NCBI GenBank assembly: GCA_030426265.1
Contig: JAUHYP010000001.1
Location: 62,001-126,000, forward strand
Length of the DNA stretch: 64,000 bases
Direction of reading: 5' to 3'
Origin: Gammaproteobacteria bacterium
GTDB lineage: Bacteria; Pseudomonadota; Gammaproteobacteria; Xanthomonadales; SZUA-36
Below are positions 20,386-31,568 of the stretch, in pieces. The notes below the pieces were generated by a model. It had not been told where the DNA came from. It worked only from the letters and a program-made list of their open reading frames with translations, and did no database searches. A program made the position numbers and the translations under genes. Each line of letters begins with the position of its first letter. Positions within the stretch are counted from its first letter, which is position 1.

Positions 20386-20418
20386 CCCGGACCATCCCGC
20401 CCCTCGCCGGAGGCCTTC

Positions 20419-21714
20419 GTGGCTGAGCACAACGTCGTCTTCACCACCCTGGCGTTCGACCAGCCCTGGACGCTGGAGAACTACCGCGGAATCGGCGGTT
20501 ACCAGGCCTGGGAGAAGATCCTGCGCGAGAAGACGCGGCGCGAGGACATCATCGAAACCGTGAAAGCCTCCAGCCTGCGTGGCCGCGGCGGCGCCGGTTT
20601 TCCCACCGGGCTGAAATGGAGCTTCATGCCGCGTTCGGCGCCGGTGCAGAAGTACATCCTGTGCAATTCCGACGAGTCCGAACCCGGCACCTGCCACGAC
20701 CGCGACATCCTGCGCTTCAACCCGCACGCGGTGATCGAAGGCATCGCCATCGCCGGCTACACCATGGGCGCCACGGTGGGCTACAACTACCTGCGCGGCG
20801 AATTCCACCATGAACCCTGGGAGCGTTTCGAGGCGGCCCTGAAGGAGGCCTACGACAACGGCTGGCTGGGCAGGAACATCCAGGGCTCCGGCATCGACAT
20901 GGACATCCACGGCGTCCTGGGCGCCGGCGCCTACATCTGCGGCGAGGAAACCGCCCTCATGGAGTCGCTGGAAGGCAAGAAGGGGCAGCCGCGTTTCAAG
21001 CCGCCGTTCCCCGCCAACTTCGGGCTGTTCGGCAAGCCGACCACGATCAACAACACCGAGACCCTGGCGTCCGTTCCCTCCATCCTGCGCAACGGCGCCG
21101 AGTGGTTCCTCGACATCGGCAAGCCCAACAACGGTGGCCCGAAGGTGTTTTCCGTGTCCGGGCACGTCGAACGGCCGGGTAACTTCGAGGTGCCGCTGGG
21201 CACGCCCTTTCCCGAGTTGCTGGAAATGGCCGGCGGCATGCGGGGTGGCCGGCGTCTGAAGGCGGTGATCCCGGGCGGCTCCAGCATGCCCGTGCTGCCC
21301 GCCGAGACCATGATGAACCTCACCATGGATTACGACGCCATCGGCAAGGCCGGCTCGGGCCTGGGGTCCGGGGCGGTCATCGTCATGGATGAAACCACCT
21401 GCATGGTGAAGGCCTGCACGCGCATCGCGCGCTTCTACCACATGGAATCCTGCGGCCAGTGCACGCCCTGCCGCGAAGGCACGGGCTGGATGCACCGCCT
21501 GCTGCAGCGCATCGTCGATGGCAAGGGCATGCCGAAGGACCTCGAACTGCTGCGTTCGGCCGCGGGTCAGATCGAGGGACACACCATCTGCGCCTTCGGC
21601 GAAGCCTCGGCCTGGCCGGTGCAGGGATTCCTGCGCCACTTCTTCGAGGAATTCGAGTACTACGTCGCGCATGGCCGCTCCATGGTCGACAGCGCCGGGG
21701 AGAAGGCCGCGTGA
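20419..21714 (+). CDS. nuoF: Complex I subunit NuoF (51 kDa, NADH/FMN)
   Basis: Oxidises NADH through FMN and the N3 [4Fe-4S] cluster. The GTG at 20419 sits after CGGAGG and gives 431 residues. Motifs in order: [15 protein letters not shown] (NADH/FMN), [14 protein letters not shown] (FMN), [19 protein letters not shown], and the cluster ligands [14 protein letters not shown]. It is separated from nuoE by 33 bases, one of the few gaps in the operon. Confidence 0.98.
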   Translation: MAEHNVVFTTLAFDQPWTLENYRGIGGYQAWEKILREKTRREDIIETVKASSLRGRGGAGFPTGLKWSFMPRSAPVQKYILCNSDESEPGTCHDRDILRFNPHAVIEGIAIAGYTMGATVGYNYLRGEFHHEPWERFEAALKEAYDNGWLGRNIQGSGIDMDIHGVLGAGAYICGEETALMESLEGKKGQPRFKPPFPANFGLFGKPTTINNTETLASVPSILRNGAEWFLDIGKPNNGGPKVFSVSGHVERPGNFEVPLGTPFPELLEMAGGMRGGRRLKAVIPGGSSMPVLPAETMMNLTMDYDAIGKAGSGLGSGAVIVMDETTCMVKACTRIARFYHMESCGQCTPCREGTGWMHRLLQRIVDGKGMPKDLELLRSAAGQIEGHTICAFGEASAWPVQGFLRHFFEEFEYYVAHGRSMVDSAGEKAA

Positions 21715-24062
21715 GCGCCGTCACCGGGCAGCCCGTCGTGGACACGGTGACCATCGAAGTCGATGGCATCCCCCTCCAGGTTCCCAAGAACTCGATGATC
21801 ATCGAGGCGACCGACAAGGCCGGTATCGCGGTGCCGCGGTTCTGCTACCACCGCAAGCTCACCGTCGCCGCCAACTGTCGTATGTGCCTGGTGGACGTGG
21901 AAAAGGCGCCGAAGCCCATGCCCGCCTGCGCCACGCCGGTGATGGATGGCATGAAGGTCTACACCCAGTCCAAGCGCGCCGTCGACGCGCAGCACGGGGT
22001 GATGGAGTTCCTGCTGATCAACCATCCGCTGGACTGCCCCATCTGTGACCAGGGCGGGGAATGCGAGTTGCAGGACCTGGCCATGGGCTATGGCCGCTCC
22101 GTGTCCCGCTTCACCGAGCGCAAGCGTGTGGTGAAGGACAAGAACGTCGGGCCATTGATCCAGACCGACATGACGCGCTGCATTCACTGCACGCGCTGTG
22201 TGCGCTTCCTGGACCAGATCGCCGGCACCTGCGAGATGGGTGGCACCGGCCGGGGCGACACGCTGGAAATCACGTCCAGCATCGCCGGCAGCATCGACTC
22301 CGAGCTGTCCGGCAACATCATCGACCTGTGCCCCGTGGGCGCCCTGACCAACAAGCCCTTCCGCTTTTCGGCGCGGGCCTGGGAGCTGGTTTCGAAGCCG
22401 TCGCACGCCGGTCATGACGGCGTGGGTTCGGCGCTGTACTACCACCTGCGCCGCGGGGAAGTGATGCGCGCCGTGCCGCGCGACCTGGAAAGCGTGAACG
22501 AGGCGTGGCTGTCCGACCGTGACCGCTACGCCCATTTCGGCCTGTACGCCGACGACCGCCTGCAACAGCCGGAGGTCAAGCAGGACGGCGAGTGGAAAAC
22601 GGTGAGCTGGGACGAGGCCTTCGAGGCCGCCGCCGCCGTGCTCCAGGCCCAGCCCGGTGACGAACTGGGCGTGTTGATGTCGCCCTCGGCCACTTCCGAG
22701 GAATACTTCCTGGCCCGGCGCCTGGCCGACGGGCTGGGCTGCCCGCACATCGACCATCGTGGCCGGGAGACCGATTTCAGCGACGATGGCTACCGGCCGC
22801 ACACCTTCAGCACCTCCATCGTCGATCTCGAACACGTGGACGCGGTGGCCCTGGTGGGCTGCAACCCGCGCCACGAGGCCCCGATCCTCGGCCACCGGGT
22901 GCGCAAGGCGGCGCTCGACGGCGCGAAGGTCATCGCCCTGAACCCGCTGGACTGGTCCTTCCATTTCGACCTGGCCGACGGCGTGATCGCTGCGCCCCAG
23001 GAGTGGGTGGGCGAACTCGGCGCCCTGGCGCAGGCCGTGGCCGAGGCCACGGGCCAGGCCCTTCCTGAGTCTCTCGCCGGGGCGACGGGACGGGCCGACA
23101 TGGAAGCGCATCGCGCCATGGCGGACATTCTCCAGCGTTCCGAGCGCGGCGCCATCATCGTCGGACAGGCCGCCATGAGCCATCCGCAGGCGGCCTGGTT
23201 GCGCCAGTTGTCCGCCTGGATCGCGCAGGCCACCGGCGCCACGTTGAACCTGCTGCCCTTCGGCGCCAACACCGCCGGGGCCGCCGCCCAGGGCGCGCTG
23301 CCCGGCGAAGGGGGGCTGAACGCCGCCGCCATGCTCGCATCGCCCCGCAAGGCCTGGCTGCTGTGGGACCTGGAGCCGGATTTCGACCTGGAGCAGCCGA
23401 CCGGCGCGATGGCGGCCCTGTCACGGGCCGAGGGCATCGTCGCCGTGAGTTCCTTTGCCGGACCGGCGCTGCGCCGCCGGGCGACGGTGCTGCTGCCGCT
23501 GGCGGCCTGGCCGGAAACGGAAGGCTCCTTCGTGAACCTGGAAGGACACCGCTTCGACCTGCATCCCGCGGGTCGCCTCCCGGGCGAGGCGCGGCCGGGC
23601 TGGAAGATCCTGCGCCGCCTGGGCAACGCCTGCGGCCTGGCGGGTTTCGAACAGGTCAACCTGGCGGAAGTCCAGGCCGTCATGCCCGATGCGCCCCTCG
23701 CGCCGGCCGAAGGCTGGCCGGATCTGCCGCCGTTGCCGGAGGTAGCCGAGGGCCTGTACCGCATCGGCGAAGTCCCGATGTACGCCGTGGACGCCCTGGT
23801 CCGCCGTTCGAAGGCGCTGCAGCAGACCGTGCACGCCGGGCATGGGTTCATCGGCCTCAACCCCGTGGACGCGGAACGACTGGGGCTGGCGGTCGGAGAC
23901 ACGGCGAGCGTGCGGCAGAACGGCGATACGGTCGAACTGGAAGTGCGCGTGACGCCCCGGGTGCCCGTCGGCGGGGCCTGGGTCCGGGCCGCCACGAAAG
24001 AGTCCGCCGTACTGGGCGCCGCCATGGGGCCCATCGACATCACCGCGGCGGGGTCGGGCTGA
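21711..24062 (+). CDS. nuoG: Complex I subunit NuoG (75 kDa)
   Basis: Electron-wire subunit carrying [2Fe-2S] and two [4Fe-4S] clusters. The GTG start overlaps the nuoF stop and gives 783 residues. Ligands visible: [20 protein letters not shown] (N1b), [14 protein letters not shown] (with His/Cys ligands) and [12 protein letters not shown] (N5/N4). The extra N7 ligand cysteines of the E. coli protein are missing; that stretch reads [20 protein letters not shown]. The C-terminal two thirds is a molybdopterin-oxidoreductase-like fold without a cofactor. The stop overlaps nuoH. Confidence 0.97.
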   Translation: MSAVTGQPVVDTVTIEVDGIPLQVPKNSMIIEATDKAGIAVPRFCYHRKLTVAANCRMCLVDVEKAPKPMPACATPVMDGMKVYTQSKRAVDAQHGVMEFLLINHPLDCPICDQGGECELQDLAMGYGRSVSRFTERKRVVKDKNVGPLIQTDMTRCIHCTRCVRFLDQIAGTCEMGGTGRGDTLEITSSIAGSIDSELSGNIIDLCPVGALTNKPFRFSARAWELVSKPSHAGHDGVGSALYYHLRRGEVMRAVPRDLESVNEAWLSDRDRYAHFGLYADDRLQQPEVKQDGEWKTVSWDEAFEAAAAVLQAQPGDELGVLMSPSATSEEYFLARRLADGLGCPHIDHRGRETDFSDDGYRPHTFSTSIVDLEHVDAVALVGCNPRHEAPILGHRVRKAALDGAKVIALNPLDWSFHFDLADGVIAAPQEWVGELGALAQAVAEATGQALPESLAGATGRADMEAHRAMADILQRSERGAIIVGQAAMSHPQAAWLRQLSAWIAQATGATLNLLPFGANTAGAAAQGALPGEGGLNAAAMLASPRKAWLLWDLEPDFDLEQPTGAMAALSRAEGIVAVSSFAGPALRRRATVLLPLAAWPETEGSFVNLEGHRFDLHPAGRLPGEARPGWKILRRLGNACGLAGFEQVNLAEVQAVMPDAPLAPAEGWPDLPPLPEVAEGLYRIGEVPMYAVDALVRRSKALQQTVHAGHGFIGLNPVDAERLGLAVGDTASVRQNGDTVELEVRVTPRVPVGGAWVRAATKESAVLGAAMGPIDITAAGSG

Positions 24063-25105
24063 TGGAGGCGCTGCTCGAACTGCTGTGGATCGTCGCCAAG
24101 ATCCTCGCCATCACGATCCCGCTGATCGTCATGGTCGCTTTCTACACCTATTTCGAGCGCCGGGTGATCGGTTTCATGCAGGTGCGCATGGGCCCGAACC
24201 GTGTCGGGCTGCCGTTCCTCAAGTTCCACCTGTGGGGCCTGGCCCAGCCCTTCGCGGATGTCTTCAAGCTGCTGCTCAAGGAAGTGGTGCTGCCCGAGAA
24301 CGCCAACCGCACCCTGTTCTTCATGGCGCCCATCCTCACGCTCGCCCCGGCCTTCGCCGCCTGGGCGGTGATTCCCTTCAGCGACACGCTGGTGCTGTCG
24401 GACATCGACGCGGGCATGCTCTACATCCTGGCCATGACCTCGCTGGGGGTGTACGGCATCATCATCGCCGGCTGGGCCTCGAATTCGAAGTACGCCTTCC
24501 TCGGCGCGCTGCGCTCCGCCGCGCAGATCGTGTCCTACGAGATTCCCATGGGCTTCGCCATCGTGGGGGTGCTGGTGGTCGCCGGCACGCTAAACCTGAG
24601 CGAGATCGTGGAGGCCCAGCAGGGCAACGTCTTCGACTGGTTCTGGCTGCCGCTGTTCCCCCTGTTCATCGTGTACTGGATTTCCGGCGTGGCCGAGACC
24701 AACCGCGCGCCCTTCGACGTGGCCGAGGGCGAGTCGGAGATCGTCGCCGGTTTCCACGTGGAGTACTCCGGGGCGGCCTTCGCCGTGTTCTTCCTGGCCG
24801 AATACGCCAACATGATCCTCATCTCCTCGCTGGTGCCCCTGCTGTTCCTCGGGGGCTGGCTGTCGCCCTTCGCGGGGGTGCCGGTGCTGGGCGAGACCTT
24901 CCTGGGGCAGGGCGGCATTCACTGGTTCCTGCTCAAGGCGGCGTTCTTCATGTTCTCCTTCCTGTGGCTGCGCGCGACCTTTCCGCGCTACCGCTACGAC
25001 CAGATCATGCGCCTGGGCTGGAAGGTGCTGGTGCCGATCGCCCTGGCCTGGGTGCTGGTGGCGGCCGGGCTGAAGCTCTCCGGGCTCGTGGTGTTGGGCA
25101 GCTGA
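24062..25105 (+). CDS. nuoH: Complex I subunit NuoH
   Basis: Membrane subunit linking the quinone site to the pump modules. It has 347 residues with eight or so membrane helices. The highly conserved loop [21 protein letters not shown], acidic residues in the E-channel, and [20 protein letters not shown] at the N-terminus identify it. It begins within the nuoG stop codon, so translation is coupled. Confidence 0.98.
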   Translation: MEALLELLWIVAKILAITIPLIVMVAFYTYFERRVIGFMQVRMGPNRVGLPFLKFHLWGLAQPFADVFKLLLKEVVLPENANRTLFFMAPILTLAPAFAAWAVIPFSDTLVLSDIDAGMLYILAMTSLGVYGIIIAGWASNSKYAFLGALRSAAQIVSYEIPMGFAIVGVLVVAGTLNLSEIVEAQQGNVFDWFWLPLFPLFIVYWISGVAETNRAPFDVAEGESEIVAGFHVEYSGAAFAVFFLAEYANMILISSLVPLLFLGGWLSPFAGVPVLGETFLGQGGIHWFLLKAAFFMFSFLWLRATFPRYRYDQIMRLGWKVLVPIALAWVLVAAGLKLSGLVVLGS

Positions 25106-25106
25106 C

Positions 25107-25595
25107 ATGCAGGCGATCACCCGCTATCTCCGCTCCCTGATGCTGATCGAACTGCTTGGCGGCCTGTCGCTGACGCTGAAACACTTCTTCCGGCCGAAGT
25201 TCACGGTGCGCTATCCCGAGGAAAAGACACCGAAATCCAACCGTTTCCGCGGTCTGCACGCCCTGCGGCGCTACCCGAACGGCGAGGAACGCTGCATCGC
25301 CTGCAAGCTGTGCGAGGCCGTCTGCCCGGCGCTGGCGATCACCATCGACTCGGAGCAGCGCGAGGACGGGACGCGGCGGACCACGCGCTACGACATCGAC
25401 CTGTTCAAGTGCATCTACTGCGGTTTCTGCGAGGAATCCTGCCCGGTGGATTCCATCGTCGAGACCAGCTTCCACGAGTACCACTTCGAGAACCGCGGCG
25501 AGAACATCGTGACCAAGCCCCAGTTGCTGGCCATCGGTGACCGGCTCGAGGCCCAGATCGCCGCCGAGCGGCGGCAGGACGCGGCCTACCGATGA
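25107..25595 (+). CDS. nuoI: Complex I subunit NuoI
   Basis: Ferredoxin-like subunit with clusters N6a and N6b that carries electrons toward NuoB. It has 162 residues. Two 8Fe ferredoxin motifs are intact: [12 protein letters not shown] and [29 protein letters not shown] is typical. It starts one base after the nuoH stop and its own stop overlaps nuoJ. Confidence 0.98.
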   Translation: MQAITRYLRSLMLIELLGGLSLTLKHFFRPKFTVRYPEEKTPKSNRFRGLHALRRYPNGEERCIACKLCEAVCPALAITIDSEQREDGTRRTTRYDIDLFKCIYCGFCEESCPVDSIVETSFHEYHFENRGENIVTKPQLLAIGDRLEAQIAAERRQDAAYR

Positions 25596-26227
25596 TCTTC
25601 GGAATCGACATCCAGCTGGCCCTGTTCTACCTGTTCTCGGCGGTCATGCTGGGCGCGGCGCTGGCGGTGATTTCCGCGCGCAACCCGGTCTACTCGGCGC
25701 TGTTCCTGGTGCTGACCTTCTTCAGCGCGGCCAGCCTGTGGATCCTGCTGCAGGTGGAGTTCCTCGGCATCGTGCTGGTGGTGGTCTACGTCGGCGCGGT
25801 GATGGTGCTGTTCCTGTTCGTGGTGATGATGCTCGACATCAATCTCGACCCGCTGAAAGAGGGGTTCACGCGCTACCTGCCGGTCGGCATCGGCGTGGCC
25901 ATCGTCATGGCGGGCGAACTCCTGCTGGTGCTGTGGGCCCGCGACCGCCTGGGGCCGGATCGCTTCCCCGCGCCGCCCCTGCGCGACGCCGACTACAGCA
26001 ACACCCGGGCGGTGGGCGAGTGGATGTACACCCAGTTCCTGCTGCCGTTCGAGGTGGCCGGGATCATCCTGCTGGTGGCCATCGTGGCGGCCATCGCCCT
26101 GACCCAGCGCCGGCGCAGCGATGCGCGCGTGCAGGTTCCGGCCCGCCAGGTGCGGGTCAAGCGCGAGGAACGCGTGCGCCTGGTGAAGATGAAGTCGGAG
26201 ATGCCGGCGAAGGGGGAGAAGGGCTGA
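25592..26227 (+). CDS. nuoJ: Complex I subunit NuoJ
   Basis: Membrane subunit with five helices. It has 211 residues; [33 protein letters not shown] and [18 protein letters not shown] (with the pi-bulge helix) are the family signatures. The C-terminal tail is basic and cytoplasmic. ATGA overlap with nuoI. Confidence 0.97.
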   Translation: MIFGIDIQLALFYLFSAVMLGAALAVISARNPVYSALFLVLTFFSAASLWILLQVEFLGIVLVVVYVGAVMVLFLFVVMMLDINLDPLKEGFTRYLPVGIGVAIVMAGELLLVLWARDRLGPDRFPAPPLRDADYSNTRAVGEWMYTQFLLPFEVAGIILLVAIVAAIALTQRRRSDARVQVPARQVRVKREERVRLVKMKSEMPAKGEKG

Positions 26228-26228
26228 C

Positions 26229-26534
26229 ATGCTGACGCTGGGCCACTACCTCACCCTGGGCGCGATCCTGCTGTGCATCAGCGTGGCGGGCATCTTCCTG
26301 AACCGCAAGAACGTGCTCATCCTGCTCATGTGCATCGAGCTGTCCCTGCTCGCGGTGAACATGAACTTCGTGGCCTTTTCGCGCTTCCTGGACAACCTCG
26401 ACGGCCAGGTGTTCGTGTTCTTCATCCTCACCGTGGCTGCCGCCGAGGCCGCCATTGGCCTGGCGATCCTGGTGGTGCTGTTCCGCAACCGGCGAACCAT
26501 CAACGTGGCCGAACTCGACGAGTTGAAGGGGTAG
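26229..26534 (+). CDS. nuoK: Complex I subunit NuoK
   Basis: Small pump-module subunit with three helices and two buried glutamates. It has 101 residues; [22 protein letters not shown] holds one Glu and [19 protein letters not shown] holds the other. It starts one base after the nuoJ stop. Confidence 0.98.
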   Translation: MLTLGHYLTLGAILLCISVAGIFLNRKNVLILLMCIELSLLAVNMNFVAFSRFLDNLDGQVFVFFILTVAAAEAAIGLAILVVLFRNRRTINVAELDELKG

Positions 26535-26538
26535 GGCG

Positions 26539-28539
26539 GTGAACCTCGAGACAATCCTGGTGCTGATCCCCCTGCTGCCCCTGGTGGGCGCCGTGGTGTC
26601 CGGCCTGGGCCGCAATCTCGTCGGCCGGAAGGGCGCGCACTGGATCACCATCCTGGCGGTGGCCGTTTCCTTCGGCCTGTCGTTCTGGCTGCTCTACCTG
26701 CAGATCTACGAAGGCCTGGCTACTCAGGACATCAGCGTCTACACATGGATGGTCGTCGAGGGCGTCACCTTCGAGATCGGCTTCCTGGTGGACCACCTGA
26801 CCTCGCTGATGATGTGCGTGGTCACCTTCGTGTCGCTGATGGTGCACATCTACACCATCGGCTACATGGCCGACGATCCCGGCTACCAGCGTTTCTTCAG
26901 CTACATCAACCTGTTCACCTTCGCCATGCTGATGCTGGTGATGGCGAACAATTTCATGCAGCTGTTCTTCGGCTGGGAGGCGGTCGGCCTGGTGTCCTAC
27001 CTGCTGATCGGCTTCTGGTTCAAGAGGGAAACGGCGATCTTCGCCAACCTCAAGGCCTTCCTGGTCAACCGGGTGGGGGATTTCGGCTTCCTGCTGGGCA
27101 TCGCCGCGGTGCTCGTGACCTTCAACTCGCTGGACTACGCCACGGTGTTCGCGGCGGCCCCGGAGGTCGCCGGCGACACGATCTCGATCGTCGGCGGCGC
27201 GGAATGGAACATCCTGACCGTGATCTGCATCTGCCTGTTCATCGGCGCCATGGGCAAGAGCGCGCAGGCGCCGTTGCACGTGTGGCTGCCGGACTCCATG
27301 GAAGGCCCCACGCCCATCTCCGCCCTGATCCACGCGGCGACCATGGTCACCGCCGGCATCTTCATGGTGGCGCGGATGTCGCCGCTGTTCGAGCACAGCG
27401 ACGCGGCCCTGAGTTTCGTCATGCTGATCGGCGCCTTCACGGCCCTGGCCATGGGGGCGATCGGCATCGTGCAGAACGACATCAAGCGGGTGGTGGCCTA
27501 TTCGACCCTGTCCCAGCTCGGCTACATGACGGTGGCCCTCGGTGTGTCCGCCTATTCCGCGGCGATTTTCCACCTGATGACGCACGCCTTCTTCAAGGCG
27601 CTGCTGTTCCTGGGCGCCGGCTCGGTGATCATCGCCCTGCATCACCAGCAGGACATGCGCTTCATGGGCGGCCTGCGCAGCTACCTGCCGGTGACCTGGC
27701 TGACGGCCTGGGCGGGCACGCTGGCGCTGGTCGGCTTCCCCCTGTTTTCCGGGTTCTATTCCAAGGACGCCATCATCGAGGCGGTGCACCTGTCGGAGCG
27801 TTTCGGCAGCGACCTTGCGTACTACGCGGTGGAGGCCGGAGTGTTCATCACGGCCCTCTACTCCTTCCGCCTGCTCTACCTGGTGTTCCACGGGCCGGAG
27901 CGCTTCGAGGTGGTCCACGGCGTCGACCCCCATGCGCACCTTCCGGACGGCCAGTTGGCCCACGAGCCCCATGAACCGCCGGCGGTGGTGACCGTACCGC
28001 TGGTGCTGCTCGCCATCCCCTCGGTGCTGATCGGCTACTTCACCATCGAGCCGGTGCTGTTTGGCGGCTGGCTGTCCGACGCCATCGTGGTGGCCCCGGA
28101 CAACGACGTGGTCGCCGAACTGGGCCAGGCCTTCCACGGCCCGCTGGCCATGGCCCTGCACGCGCTGCAGACGCCGCCGTTCTGGCTGATGCTGGGCGGC
28201 TTCGCCCTGGCGACCGTGATCTGGCTGCTGCGGCCGTCGATCGCGGCGGTGATCGCCCAACGCGCCGGTTTTCTCTATCGCTGGCTGGGCCACAAGTACT
28301 ACTTCGACGAGTTCAACCAGAAGGTCTTCGCCAATGGCGCCGTGAAGCTGGGCCAGAGCCTGTGGCAGCGGGCGGACGCCGGCTTCATCGACGGTTGGCT
28401 GGTCAACGGCTCGGCGAAACTCGTCCAGGCGGTGGCCGCCCGGGTGCGCCGCTGGCAGACCGGGCTGCTGTACGACTACGCCTTCAGCATGATCATCGGC
28501 CTGATCGCCATTCTCGGCGTCTGGGTGGTGCTGCTCTGA
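26539..28539 (+). CDS. nuoL: Complex I subunit NuoL
   Basis: Largest antiporter-like pump subunit, at the distal end of the membrane arm. The GTG start gives 666 residues with about 16 membrane helices and the long C-terminal lateral helix. Signatures: MFFGWEAVGLVSYLLIGFW (Glu), GKSAQAPLHVWLPDSMEGPTP (Lys), YSTLSQLGYM, HAFFKALLFLGAGSVI. The ATGA-type overlap with nuoM holds at its end. The large minus-strand ORF here is a shadow. Confidence 0.98.
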   Translation: MNLETILVLIPLLPLVGAVVSGLGRNLVGRKGAHWITILAVAVSFGLSFWLLYLQIYEGLATQDISVYTWMVVEGVTFEIGFLVDHLTSLMMCVVTFVSLMVHIYTIGYMADDPGYQRFFSYINLFTFAMLMLVMANNFMQLFFGWEAVGLVSYLLIGFWFKRETAIFANLKAFLVNRVGDFGFLLGIAAVLVTFNSLDYATVFAAAPEVAGDTISIVGGAEWNILTVICICLFIGAMGKSAQAPLHVWLPDSMEGPTPISALIHAATMVTAGIFMVARMSPLFEHSDAALSFVMLIGAFTALAMGAIGIVQNDIKRVVAYSTLSQLGYMTVALGVSAYSAAIFHLMTHAFFKALLFLGAGSVIIALHHQQDMRFMGGLRSYLPVTWLTAWAGTLALVGFPLFSGFYSKDAIIEAVHLSERFGSDLAYYAVEAGVFITALYSFRLLYLVFHGPERFEVVHGVDPHAHLPDGQLAHEPHEPPAVVTVPLVLLAIPSVLIGYFTIEPVLFGGWLSDAIVVAPDNDVVAELGQAFHGPLAMALHALQTPPFWLMLGGFALATVIWLLRPSIAAVIAQRAGFLYRWLGHKYYFDEFNQKVFANGAVKLGQSLWQRADAGFIDGWLVNGSAKLVQAVAARVRRWQTGLLYDYAFSMIIGLIAILGVWVVLL

Positions 28540-30044
28540 TGCCGCTGCTCAGCCTGCTGATCTGGATTCCCTTGATGGGCGGCGTCGTCGTGATGCTGGC
28601 CGGCAACCAGCGTCCGGCCCTGGCGCGCGGCCTGGCGTTGCTGATCGCCCTGGTCACGCTGGCCCTGTGCGTGCCGCTGGTCACGGGCTTCGACAATGCC
28701 AGCGCCGCCATGCAGTTCGTCGAGCGCAATCCCTGGATCGACACCTTCAGCGTGTACTACCACCTCGGCATCGACGGCTTTTCGCTGCCGCTGATCCTGC
28801 TCACGGCCTTCTTCGGCCCCCTGGTGGTGCTGGCCGGCTGGGAAGTGATCCAGACCAAGGTGCACCAGTACATGGCCTCCTTCCTGATCATGGAAGGGCT
28901 GATGGTCGGTGTCTTCGCCTCCCTGGACGGCCTGCTGTTCTACATCTTCTTCGAGGCCATGCTGATTCCCATGTTCCTGGTGATCGGCATGTGGGGCGGG
29001 CCGCGGCGGGTGTACGCCACGATCAAGTTCTTCCTCTACACCTTCCTCGGTTCCGTGTTCATGCTGGTGGGCATCATCTACCTGTACAACGCCTCCGGAA
29101 CCTGGTCGATCCTGGCCTGGCACGACCACCCCCTGTCCATGCCCGAGCAGACCTGGTTGTTCCTCGGTTTCCTGGCGGCCTTCGCCGTGAAGATTCCCAT
29201 GTTCCCGGTGCACACCTGGTTGCCCGACGCGCACGTGGAAGCGCCCACCGGCGGCTCGGTGATCCTGGCGGCCATCATGCTGAAGATCGGGGGCTACGGT
29301 TTCCTGCGCTTCAGCCTGCCGATCACGCCGGACGCCGCGGCGTCGCTGGACGGGTTCGTGATCGCGCTGTCGCTGATCGCCATCGTCTACATCGGCTTCG
29401 TGGCGCTGGTGCAGCAGGACATGAAGAAGCTGATCGCCTACTCGTCGATCTCGCACATGGGCTTCGTGACCCTGGGCCTGTTCATCGCCTTCGGCATCTT
29501 CCGCGAGACGGGCGCGACCCAGGGCGCGGGCCTGGGCATGGAAGGGGCCATGGTGCAGATGATTTCGCACGGCTTCATCTCCGGGGCCCTGTTCCTGTGC
29601 GTGGGCGTGCTGTACGACCGCGTGCACAGCCGCGAGATCTCGGCCTACGGCGGGGTGGCCAACACCATGCCCTGGTTCGCCTTCTTCGCCGTGCTGTTTT
29701 TCATGGCCAACGCCGGCCTGCCGGGCACCAGCGGCTTCGTCGGCGAGTTCATGGTCATCCTGGCGTCGTTCCGCGCCAGCTTCTGGTACGCCTTCTGCGC
29801 CGGCCTGACCCTGGTCCTGGGGGCGGCCTACAGCCTGTGGCTGGTCAAGCGGGTGATCTTCGGCGAAGTGGCGAACAAGAATGTCGCCAATCTCAAGGAC
29901 ATCGACCGTCGTGAAGCGGTGGTGCTGGGGACGCTGGCGGCCGCCGTGCTCCTGGTCGGCCTGTGGCCGGCGCCGCTGGTCGACATGATGCATGCCTCGG
30001 TGGGCGAACTGCTTCGCCACGTGGTCCAGACGAAGCTGATCTGA
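28539..30044 (+). CDS. nuoM: Complex I subunit NuoM
   Basis: Antiporter-like pump subunit. The ATG overlapping the nuoL stop gives 501 residues with about 14 helices; the track start is inside nuoL. Signatures: FFEAMLIPMFLVIGMWGG (Glu), KIPMFPVHTWLPDAHVEAPTGGS, YSSISHMGFVTLGL, and GLPGTSGFVGEF. Confidence 0.98.
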   Translation: MPLLSLLIWIPLMGGVVVMLAGNQRPALARGLALLIALVTLALCVPLVTGFDNASAAMQFVERNPWIDTFSVYYHLGIDGFSLPLILLTAFFGPLVVLAGWEVIQTKVHQYMASFLIMEGLMVGVFASLDGLLFYIFFEAMLIPMFLVIGMWGGPRRVYATIKFFLYTFLGSVFMLVGIIYLYNASGTWSILAWHDHPLSMPEQTWLFLGFLAAFAVKIPMFPVHTWLPDAHVEAPTGGSVILAAIMLKIGGYGFLRFSLPITPDAAASLDGFVIALSLIAIVYIGFVALVQQDMKKLIAYSSISHMGFVTLGLFIAFGIFRETGATQGAGLGMEGAMVQMISHGFISGALFLCVGVLYDRVHSREISAYGGVANTMPWFAFFAVLFFMANAGLPGTSGFVGEFMVILASFRASFWYAFCAGLTLVLGAAYSLWLVKRVIFGEVANKNVANLKDIDRREAVVLGTLAAAVLLVGLWPAPLVDMMHASVGELLRHVVQTKLI

Positions 30045-30061
30045 GGGGAGACGCGAACACC

Positions 30062-31504
30062 ATGGATGCCTCGATGCTGATCGCCGCCCCGGAATTGCTG
30101 GTGCTGATCATGGCCTGCGTGGTGCTGTGCGTGGATCCCTTCATGGAGGATGACCGCCGCGGCATCATCCACCTGCTGGGCATGCTGACGGTGGTCTTCG
30201 CGGCCATCATCACCCTGCGCCACGACCCGCTGGTCGAGGGCAAGGCCGTGGTGACGGCCTTCAACGGCATGTTCGTGCGCGACGGCATGGGCGACACACT
30301 CAAGCTCTTCGCCTACGCGACCCTGGCGCTGGTGTTCACCTACGCCAAGCACTTCCTGCGCAGCTACCAACTGTTCTCGGCCGATTTCTACACCCTGTCG
30401 CTGTTCTCGCTGCTCGGCGTGATGCTGCTGATCTCCGCCAACAGCCTGGTCATGGTCTACCTGGGCCTGGAACTGACTTCCCTGTCCTCGTACGCGCTGG
30501 TGGCGCTGAACCGCGCCTCGACGCGGGGATCGGAATCGGCCATGAAGTATTTCGTGCTGGGCTCCATGGCCTCGGCGCTGCTGCTCTACGGCATGTCCAT
30601 GGTCTACGGCGCGACGGGCACCCTGTCCCTGCCGGCCATCGCCGATGCCGTGCGTGTCGCCGGCAGCGACGATGTGCTGCTGATCGTGGGGCTGGTGTTC
30701 CTGGTGGTGGGGATCGCCTTCAAGCTGGGCGCGGTGCCGTTCCACATGTGGGTGCCGGATGTCTACGACGGCGCGCCCCTGGCCGCCACGCTGTTCATCG
30801 CCACGGTTCCCAAGCTGGCCGCCTTCGCCATGGCCTACCGGCTGCTGGCCTCCGGCGTACCGGACCTGCATGGCGACTGGCAGCAGATGGTGGCCGTGCT
30901 CGCCGTGCTGTCGCTGGTGGTCGGCAACCTCGCCGCCATCATGCAGACCAACATCCGGCGCCTGCTGGCCTATTCCACGATTTCGCACATGGGCTTCGTG
31001 TTGCTCGGCCTGTTGCCCGGCTCGGCCTACGGCTACGGGGCGGGCCTGTTCTACATCGTCGTCTACGCGCTGATGTCCGCGGCGGCCTTCGGCATGCTGA
31101 TCCTGCTGTCCGGCGAGGGCCGGGCGGTACGGGACCTCGATGACCTCAAGGGCCTGAACCAGCACAACAGCTGGTACGCGGCGGTCATGGCCATGGTCAT
31201 GTTCTCCATGGCCGGCGTGCCGATCTTCGTCGGTTTCTTCGCCAAGCTGCTGGTGATCAAGGCTGTGCTCGATGCCGGCATGCTGGGCCTGGCCCTGCTG
31301 GCGGTGGTGTTCTCGGTGATCGGCGCCTTCTACTACCTGCGCGTGGTCAAGATCATGTACTTCGACGAGCCCGACGGCGAAACGCGCGTGTCCGTCCCGG
31401 TGGACTTCCGTGCCGCCATCTCCCTCAACGGCCTGCTGATGCTGGGCCTGGGGGTGTTTTCCAGCAGCCTGATCGCGGTGTGCATGGAAAGCTTCCCTTC
31501 CTGA
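30062..31504 (+). CDS. nuoN: Complex I subunit NuoN
   Basis: Antiporter-like pump subunit adjoining NuoK. The ATG at 30062 has a strong GAGGGGAG site and gives 480 residues with about 14 helices. Signatures: YLGLELTSLSSYALVALNR (Glu), GIAFKLGAVPFHMWVPDVYDGAP, TNIRRLLAYSTISHMGF. Last gene of the nuo operon. A GCTTCCGG/CCGGAAGC hairpin (31527-31549) follows but lacks a T-run. Confidence 0.97.
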   Translation: MDASMLIAAPELLVLIMACVVLCVDPFMEDDRRGIIHLLGMLTVVFAAIITLRHDPLVEGKAVVTAFNGMFVRDGMGDTLKLFAYATLALVFTYAKHFLRSYQLFSADFYTLSLFSLLGVMLLISANSLVMVYLGLELTSLSSYALVALNRASTRGSESAMKYFVLGSMASALLLYGMSMVYGATGTLSLPAIADAVRVAGSDDVLLIVGLVFLVVGIAFKLGAVPFHMWVPDVYDGAPLAATLFIATVPKLAAFAMAYRLLASGVPDLHGDWQQMVAVLAVLSLVVGNLAAIMQTNIRRLLAYSTISHMGFVLLGLLPGSAYGYGAGLFYIVVYALMSAAAFGMLILLSGEGRAVRDLDDLKGLNQHNSWYAAVMAMVMFSMAGVPIFVGFFAKLLVIKAVLDAGMLGLALLAVVFSVIGAFYYLRVVKIMYFDEPDGETRVSVPVDFRAAISLNGLLMLGLGVFSSSLIAVCMESFPS

Positions 31505-31568
31505 CGGCCTGCTATATTCAAGGTGAGCTTCCGGTGTTGGGCCGGAAGCAGGGCGAGTGGAGCCAACC

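Noticed and set aside
26500-28293. 597-residue minus-strand ORF opposite nuoL
   Set aside because: Shadow; His/Gln/Arg-rich composition mirrors hydrophobic membrane codons.
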